From contig NZ_BMMT01000011.1 of assembly GCF_014646075.1 (NCBI RefSeq), positions 1-64,000 on the forward strand: 64,000 nucleotides of DNA. The letters run 5' to 3'. Below the pieces are notes generated by a model that saw nothing but the letters and a program-made list of their open reading frames with translations, was not told where the DNA came from and searched no databases. The translations under genes and the position numbers were made by a program. This DNA comes from Saccharopolyspora thermophila. Its GTDB lineage: Bacteria > Actinomycetota > Actinomycetes > Mycobacteriales > Pseudonocardiaceae. Below, in pieces: positions 58,913 through 64,000 of the stretch. Numbering within the stretch: the stretch's first letter is position 1; each line of letters begins with the position of its first letter.

Positions 58913-59427
58913 CCGCGGCGGGCCAGCCACTCGGTCGTGAACTGCTCCTCGGCCGCCAACAGCTTCTGCACCTGGTCGACCACCAGGTCCTCCAGCTTGC
59001 CGCCCACGAACGGCACGTTCACCCGCACATTGCCGGACACCACGAACTCGGACACCGCGGGGCCGGTCCGCTCGCTGATGTCGCGCAGCCACATCGACCC
59101 GGTGATGGTGCACGGGGCGCCGGCGATCTCCGCGGCGATCTCGCCGGCGAACGACCCGTCCTCGGCCTGCCGCCACGACTCGCTGCGGTCGATCTGCAGA
59201 TCCCCGCCGACGACCGTGCGCGCCAACGCGGGCAGTGAGTCGGCCGGCACGCCGTGGTGCAGCTGGAAGCGGGTGCCGTCATCAGTGGCGACGTGTTGCA
59301 CGAGGGCGGCGTTGTCGCCGCCGAGGCCGGCCAGCCGGTCCGTGAGGTAATCGATGTCGATCAACGCCTCGTAGACCCGGGCGGCGGGCCATTCCGAGGT
59401 GCTGCGGTGCTCGATGCGGCGTGCCAT
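58909..59427 (-). CDS. DUF2505 (START-like fold) protein
   Basis: 172 residues from ATG at 59427. Begins MARRIEHRSTSEWPAARVYEALIDIDYLTDRLAGLGG, a SRPBCC/START pattern with a DUF2505 core (FQLHHGVPADSLPALARTVVGG). Possibly lipid- or hydrophobic-ligand binding. Coupled to the methyltransferase-like gene. Divergent from murB; 25 bases between the starts. Confidence 0.85.
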   Translation of the reverse strand: MARRIEHRSTSEWPAARVYEALIDIDYLTDRLAGLGGDNAALVQHVATDDGTRFQLHHGVPADSLPALARTVVGGDLQIDRSESWRQAEDGSFAGEIAAEIAGAPCTITGSMWLRDISERTGPAVSEFVVSGNVRVNVPFVGGKLEDLVVDQVQKLLAAEEQFTTEWLARRG

Positions 59428-59452
59428 GCAGCGGAGGTTACCTTTGGCAACC

Positions 59453-60580
59453 GTGAACCCCTCCAAGTCCGGTGCCGAAGAGATGCGCGGCGACACACCG
59501 TTGCCGGGCGAACACGCCGGTGGTGACCTGCCGCTCGCGGGCTACACCACGCTACGGCTGGGTGGACCGGCGACCGGCGTGGTGGTCGCCCGGCAGCCCG
59601 ACGAGCTCACCGCCGCGGTGCGCGCGGCCGACGAGGGCGGGCATCGGCTGCTGGTGCTCGGCGGTGGCTCGAACGTGGTGATCGCCGACGAGGGGTTCGC
59701 CGGGCACGTCGTGCGCGTGGCCACCAAGGGCCGCCAGTACGACAGCGTCGGCGACGGCCTGGTGCAGCTCACCGCGGAGGCCGGTGAGGACTGGGACGAG
59801 GTGGTGGCCGACACGGTCCGGCAGGGACTGGGCGGGCTCGAGTGCCTGTCCGGCATCCCCGGCCTCACCGGCGCCACCCCGGTGCAGAACGTCGGCGCCT
59901 ACGGCGTCGAGGTGTCGGAGGTGCTGGTCTCGGTGGACCTGCTGGACCGCGCCACCGGCCGGGTGCGTACGGTCCCCGCCGAGGACCTCGGGCTGGGCTA
60001 CCGCACCAGCGTGCTCAAGCACAACGACTCCGCGGTCGTGCTGCGCGCCAGGTTCCTGCTGCGCGACGACGGCCGCTCCGCGCCCATCCGCTACGCCGAG
60101 CTCGCCCGGGCACTCGACGTCGAGCCGGGCGGCACTGTGGACGTCGGCAGCGCGCGCGAGGCGGTACTGGCGCTGCGGCGCGGCAAGGGCATGGTCCTCG
60201 ACCCCGACGACCACGACACCTGGAGCGCCGGCTCGTTCTTCACCAACCCCATCGTTCCGGCCGACGAGCTGCCGGGCGTGCTGGAGCGCATCGCCGCCAG
60301 GGTCGGGCCCGACCAGCGGGTGCCGCAGTACCCGGCGGCGGACGGAGCGACGAAGCTGTCCGCGGCGTGGCTCATCGAGCGTGCCGGGTTCGCCAAGGGT
60401 CACCCGGGGCCCGGCGGGCGGGTGCGGCTGTCCACCAAGCACACCCTCGCGCTCACCAACCGCGGCGCCGCGACGACCCGCGACCTGCTACTTCTAGCGC
60501 GTGAAGTTCGGGACGGAGTACGCCTGGCCTTCGGTGTTTCGCTGGCACCCGAGCCGGTGTTGGTGGACTGTTCGCTGTAG
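59453..60580 (+). CDS. murB: UDP-N-acetylenolpyruvoylglucosamine reductase
   Basis: 375 residues from GTG at 59453 (an ATG at 59483 is possible). FAD-binding VLGGGSNVVIADEGF, GIPGLTGATPVQNVGAYG, catalytic Ser in AGSFFTNP and PAADGATKLSAAWLIERAGF near the C-terminus. NADPH-dependent reduction forms UDP-MurNAc for peptidoglycan. Divergent from DUF2505 with very little space, so shared promoter DNA is likely. Confidence 0.95.
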   Translation: MNPSKSGAEEMRGDTPLPGEHAGGDLPLAGYTTLRLGGPATGVVVARQPDELTAAVRAADEGGHRLLVLGGGSNVVIADEGFAGHVVRVATKGRQYDSVGDGLVQLTAEAGEDWDEVVADTVRQGLGGLECLSGIPGLTGATPVQNVGAYGVEVSEVLVSVDLLDRATGRVRTVPAEDLGLGYRTSVLKHNDSAVVLRARFLLRDDGRSAPIRYAELARALDVEPGGTVDVGSAREAVLALRRGKGMVLDPDDHDTWSAGSFFTNPIVPADELPGVLERIAARVGPDQRVPQYPAADGATKLSAAWLIERAGFAKGHPGPGGRVRLSTKHTLALTNRGAATTRDLLLLAREVRDGVRLAFGVSLAPEPVLVDCSL

Positions 60581-60669
60581 CAGCCGAAGAGCCGAACGGC
60601 CGTAAGGGTGACTCTTCGTGACTGTGGCGTAACCCTGAGTGTTAAATGGTGTAGGTGGAGGGGGCCACC

Positions 60670-61677
60670 ATGCTGAGCATCAGGGAATTGAGGGATCGAG
60701 CGGTCATCCGCCCGATCAAACGGGCGGTCGAGGACCAGCTCCTGGACCTACCCGGGGTGACCGCTGTCGACATCGGCGAGAAACACCGTGCCGGACGCCG
60801 AACCGGGCAGCAAGTCATCGTGGTGTCAGTCGTGCGCAAGAAGCCCTTGGGACAGTTGGGGCCGGGCACGCGGATACCCGGCGACGTCTTCGGCATCCCG
60901 ACCGACGTCGTGGAGGAGGAGCCGGTCCTCCAGCACATCCACTGCGGACGCAACGAGCCGCTGGCGCCGCGCCAACGTCGCGAGGAACGTGCCGCCGCGG
61001 TGCGCGGTGGCAGCGGTATCGCGCCGTACCGGACGGTGCACCTGGCGCCGCCGGCGGTCGACCAGGCCGGGCAGTACCGGCGGGTCGGGACGCTCGGCGC
61101 GCTCGTCACCGGCGCCGCGCCGACCGCGTCGATGATGGGCCTGACCACGTTCGACGTGGCGTGCCTGGACGACGCGTGGGCGGTCGGCGACCGGATGGTC
61201 GACCCGGAGGGCGGCCGGGTGCACGGCGACCTGGCGCGGGCGGCGCTGTCCGGGCGGGTCGACGCGGCGGCGGTGGCGATCGCGCCGGGCCTGGAGACGT
61301 CCAGCACGATCGACGGCATCGGACCCGTGACCGGGCACGGCACGGCCTACCCGGGTGAGCGGATCCGCAAGAACGGCTTCGGCACCGGCGTGACGCACGG
61401 CGTCGTGACCTCCGTGGACGCGACCGTGCGGATCGACCACGGTGAGGCCCTCGGGGTCCGGGTGCTGCGGGAGCAGATCCGCATCGTCGCCACCGACCTG
61501 CGGTTCTGCGGGCCCGGGGACGCCGGGGCGGCCGTGCTCGACCCGGGCGGCCGGGTGCTCGGGCTGGTGGTGGCGGGCGCCTGCGGCGGCGCGGTCGGCT
61601 TCGCCAGCCCGGTGGCGGACGTCCTCGCCGAGCTCGACGTCGAACTGTGCACCGAACCGCAACGCGTCCGCGTCTGA
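60670..61677 (+). CDS. Trypsin-fold protein with substituted catalytic serine
   Basis: 335 residues from ATG at 60670 with GGAGGGGG upstream. It begins with a GVTAVDIGEKHRAGRRTGQQVIVVSVVRKKP segment common in Nal1-like/chymotrypsin-fold proteins of actinobacteria. The C-terminal half contains the nucleophile region as CGPGDAGAAVLDPGGRVLGLVVAG: where a serine protease has GDSG, this has GDAG (Ala285). So it is probably proteolytically inactive. No signal peptide. The fold assignment is moderate; other members of this group are also poorly characterised. Confidence 0.55.
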   Translation: MLSIRELRDRAVIRPIKRAVEDQLLDLPGVTAVDIGEKHRAGRRTGQQVIVVSVVRKKPLGQLGPGTRIPGDVFGIPTDVVEEEPVLQHIHCGRNEPLAPRQRREERAAAVRGGSGIAPYRTVHLAPPAVDQAGQYRRVGTLGALVTGAAPTASMMGLTTFDVACLDDAWAVGDRMVDPEGGRVHGDLARAALSGRVDAAAVAIAPGLETSSTIDGIGPVTGHGTAYPGERIRKNGFGTGVTHGVVTSVDATVRIDHGEALGVRVLREQIRIVATDLRFCGPGDAGAAVLDPGGRVLGLVVAGACGGAVGFASPVADVLAELDVELCTEPQRVRV

Positions 61678-61794
61678 CGAGGTGTCGTCGGGGGCGCCTG
61701 GCGCAACCCCGGACGCCGCCCGGCTTTCGCCCCTGCGCATGCGGCGCCGGGGCTGTCCCGCCAGGCGGCGTCCTTCCGGGATTCGCTCCGGCTG

Positions 61795-62535
61795 TCACTC
61801 AACCCGGTGGAACCGGCCGGCGGAGTGCTGGGCCCGGGGCCGCACGACGATGTGGTCGAGGTTCACGTGCGCGGGGCGGGTGACCGCGAAGGCGATCACG
61901 TCCGCGATGTCGTCGGCGGTCAGCGGGGTGTAGCCACGGTAGACGGCGGCGGCGCGCTCCTTGTCGCCGCCGAAGCGGACCTCGGAGAACTCCGTTTCCA
62001 CCGCGCCGGGCGCGATCTCGGTGAACCGCACCGGCTCGCCCAGGTGCTCGCCACGCAGCGTCTGGTGCAGCGCCGCCTCCGCATGCTTGGCGGAGGTGTA
62101 CCCGGCGCCGTTGTCGTACACCTCGAAGGCGGCGACCGAGGTCACCGTCACCACGTGCCCGTCGCCGGAGGCGATCAGCCGCGGCAGCAGCGCCTTGGTG
62201 ACCCGCAGCGTGCCCAGCACGTTGGTCTCCCACATCCAGCGCCAGTCGTCCTCCACGGCGTCGACCACCTTGGCCAGGCCCTTGGCCCCGCCGGCGTTGT
62301 TGACCAGCACGCGGCACTCCGGCACCTGCGCGGTGAACTCCTCGACCGAGGCCGGGTCGGTGACGTCCAGAGGCAGTGCGGTGCCGCCGATCTCCGCGGC
62401 GATCTCGGTCAGCCGGTCGACCCGCCGAGCGCCCAGCACCACGTGGAACCCCTCGGCGGCCAGCCGGCGGGCGGTGGCCGCGCCGATGCCGGAACTCGCC
62501 CCGGTGACGACCGCGGTCGCAGAACTCGTGCTCAC
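61795..62535 (-). CDS. Short-chain dehydrogenase/reductase (YdfG-like)
   Basis: 246 residues. TGASSGIGAATARRLA (cofactor), NNAGGAKG, and active site Ser/Tyr/Lys in VTSVAAFEVYDNGAGYTSAKHAEAAL. Resembles NADP-dependent 3-hydroxy acid dehydrogenases of the YdfG/serine dehydrogenase group. Monocistronic. Confidence 0.93.
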   Translation of the reverse strand: MSTSSATAVVTGASSGIGAATARRLAAEGFHVVLGARRVDRLTEIAAEIGGTALPLDVTDPASVEEFTAQVPECRVLVNNAGGAKGLAKVVDAVEDDWRWMWETNVLGTLRVTKALLPRLIASGDGHVVTVTSVAAFEVYDNGAGYTSAKHAEAALHQTLRGEHLGEPVRFTEIAPGAVETEFSEVRFGGDKERAAAVYRGYTPLTADDIADVIAFAVTRPAHVNLDHIVVRPRAQHSAGRFHRVE

Positions 62536-62765
62536 GTCTTCGATCCCTCCGCGAGATGAGCAGTTTCCGTGTCCATCCGACCACGTCGCCCGTGGTCGAT
62601 GGGGACCGGTTCGGGCAGGGGTGGGGCGTCACCCGATCGATGTGACCGGACACACTAGGGATCGGGACATCTTTTCGGGGGGCCGGACGTCTTTGTGGAT
62701 ATGAGGGCCACGTTTCGGCGGCCATCCGAGCATTTTCCGGCAAAGAGGACGGACCCGGATCAACT

Positions 62766-63941
62766 GTGCGGAAAGGGATCGAGGTTCGGGAAGTGAGTGG
62801 TTCCAGGCTGCGGCTGTGGTGGACTGCGCTGGCGGGAGTGTTGGCGGCCGTGCTGCTGATCTCGGGTTGCGGTTCGCCCCCGCCGGATTCCCCGAAACCC
62901 ACCGAGGCGAAGGTCGCCTTCGAACCGGGCGACGGCGCCGCCGAGGTGAACCCGGCCGCGCCCGTCAGGGCCACCGTGGACCGCGGCAGGTTCACCTCCG
63001 TCGCGCTGACCAACGCCGACGGCAAGCAGGTCGCCGGCGAGCTGTCCCCGGACGGGCGCAGCTGGCGGGCCACCGAGGCGCTCGGCTACGGCAAGACCTA
63101 CACCTGGTCCGGGCAGGCGATCAGTGACGACGGCAAGCTGGTGCCGGTGCGGGGCAGCTTCACCACGCTGAAGCCGAAGCAGACCATCCGCGCCACCATC
63201 AACCCGACCGACAACGCCGTGGTCGGTATCGCGATGCCGATCAGCATCAAGTTCGACAAGCCGGTGCAGGACAAGGCGGCCATCCAGCGCGCGCTGACGG
63301 TGCGGACGTCGGTGCCGGTGGAGGGCGCCTGGGCGTGGCTGTCGGACAGGCAGGTGGACTGGCGGCCGAAGGAGTACTGGCCGGCGCACACGCACGTGAG
63401 CGTCCTCGCCAAGCTCTACGGCCTGGCCTACGGTGGCGGCTCCTACGGCCTGGCCGACCTGAGCACCGAGTTCGACATCGGCCGCGCCCAGATCGTCAAG
63501 GCGGCGGTGGGCACCCACCGGATGGTGGTGATCCGCGACGGCAGGGAGGTCGCGAACTACGCCGCCAGCTACGGCGAGGAGTACGACCCGGGCCGCAACA
63601 CGCCGAACGGCACGTTCATCATCATGGAGAAAAAGCCGGTCGAGATCATGGACAACCCCCGCTACGGCTACCACGACGTGCGCAAGACGTGGGCGGCGCG
63701 GTTCTCCAACCACGGCGAGTTCATCCACGAGAACCAGGAGAACGCCGCCGCCCTGGGCAAGGTCAACAACTCGCACGGCTGCATCAACCTGAGCGCGGCC
63801 GACGCCAAGGAGTACTACGACAGCGCCCTGATCGGCGATCCGGTGGAGGTCACCGGCTCGGCCAGCAGCATGCCGCCGCAGTACGACGTCTACGACTGGC
63901 TGCTCACCTGGGACCAGTGGAAGGCGAAGTCCGCGATCTGA
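62766..63941 (+). CDS. L,D-transpeptidase lipoprotein (LdtMt2-like)
   Basis: 391 residues from GTG at 62766. Signal peptide with lipobox LISGC, two Ig-like domains (VNPAAPVRATVDRG..., TLKPKQTIRATINPTDNAVVG...) and a YkuD domain ending in HGEFIHENQ and NNSHGCINLSAADAKEYY, with catalytic His and Cys in SHGCINLS. It makes 3-3 peptidoglycan cross-links outside the membrane. The upstream 230 bases hold its promoter; there, GGACATCTTT (62665) and GGACGTCTTT (62685) are repeated 20 bases apart. Confidence 0.95.
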   Translation: MRKGIEVREVSGSRLRLWWTALAGVLAAVLLISGCGSPPPDSPKPTEAKVAFEPGDGAAEVNPAAPVRATVDRGRFTSVALTNADGKQVAGELSPDGRSWRATEALGYGKTYTWSGQAISDDGKLVPVRGSFTTLKPKQTIRATINPTDNAVVGIAMPISIKFDKPVQDKAAIQRALTVRTSVPVEGAWAWLSDRQVDWRPKEYWPAHTHVSVLAKLYGLAYGGGSYGLADLSTEFDIGRAQIVKAAVGTHRMVVIRDGREVANYAASYGEEYDPGRNTPNGTFIIMEKKPVEIMDNPRYGYHDVRKTWAARFSNHGEFIHENQENAAALGKVNNSHGCINLSAADAKEYYDSALIGDPVEVTGSASSMPPQYDVYDWLLTWDQWKAKSAI

Positions 63942-63958
63942 CCCACACCGCCGCCCAA

Positions 63959-63991
63959 GGAGGGCATCCCGGCCGGGGTGCCCTTCCTTGT
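63959..63991 (+). terminator. Terminator after the L,D-transpeptidase gene
   Basis: AAGGAGGGCATCCC (63959-63972) pairs with 63978-63991 with one bulge-type mismatch; follows the stop by 18 bases. Confidence 0.75.
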
Positions 63992-64000
63992 TGCGCTCCG

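Noticed and set aside
1..64000. CRISPR array or insertion sequence
   Set aside because: I saw no regularly spaced repeats and no transposase gene; the only tandem repeats are short (two copies).

Overview
This window is chromosomal DNA from a very GC-rich actinobacterium, most likely a member of the Pseudonocardiaceae (Amycolatopsis or a close relative). The main reasons are: nearly every gene has strongly GC-biased third codon positions and GTG/TTG starts are common; there are mycothiol-type DinB-fold enzymes, an F420-type (Ddn-like) reductase, a DUF3558 lipoprotein, ESX/T7SS-type substrates and a gamma-butyrolactone-receptor-like TetR; the order XRE regulator - HbhA-like - DUF2516 matches the mycobacterial hbhA locus; and an integrated actinomycete element (AICE) is present. 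Genus and species cannot be fixed from the sequence alone.

Layout. (1) Positions 1-6928: the right part of an AICE. It contains a TraB/FtsK-like transfer ATPase with a trail of small minus-strand genes, a GGDEF protein, an SCO3933-like regulator, a GntR (KorSA-like) repressor facing three operator-like palindromes and coupled to a HAD hydrolase, an excisionase/MerR-like small HTH gene and a strongly palindromic non-coding block. It ends in the 3' half of a tRNA gene (att site) followed by a terminator. Integrase and replication genes are not in the window and must lie to the left. (2) 7139-15934: accessory and regulatory genes: a double-MerR regulator facing a DUF6194 gene, an unrecognised 400-residue cysteine-free protein, a Ddn-like reductase, a NarL-type two-component system, a PAP2 phosphatase, and a DUF418 membrane protein divergent from a TetR regulator. 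(3) 15963-20697: a tightly overlapping four-gene operon (SseB-like, WXG-like partner, large T7SS-type polymorphic toxin with a GNAT-like C-terminus, and an ADP-ribosylglycohydrolase-fold protein that has lost its catalytic signatures). (4) 20821-31052: mostly metabolic and transport genes (YigZ, MetE-like, FAD monooxygenase, DUF3558 lipoprotein with an ESX-like partner, aldo-keto reductase, MFS pump, MarR, cytochrome oxidase subunit I). (5) 31053-36534: a TetR-controlled leucine/isovalerate catabolic operon (acyl-CoA carboxylase beta and alpha subunits plus isovaleryl-CoA-type dehydrogenase). (6) 36625-43861: small regulators, tRNA-Glu/Asp/Phe, two tandem tiny secreted peptides, a LexA-box gene, and a YczE/MocR pair. 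(7) 44127-49947: a proline-rich membrane protein divergent from an operon of S8 peptidase, ECF sigma factor, small protein and TPR-CHAT protease. (8) 50055-63991: core genes including a DapC-like aminotransferase, DUF445, the hbhA locus, YbaK, PurU, MurB, an SDR and an L,D-transpeptidase lipoprotein.

The two regions that look most like undescribed systems are the T7SS toxin with its degenerate ADP-ribosylglycohydrolase partner (15963-20697) and the S8 peptidase/sigma factor/TPR-CHAT operon (45069-49947). The tandem secreted peptides at 39956-40362, the LexA-box gene at 40473 and the palindromic block at 6347-6594 are worth a second look.
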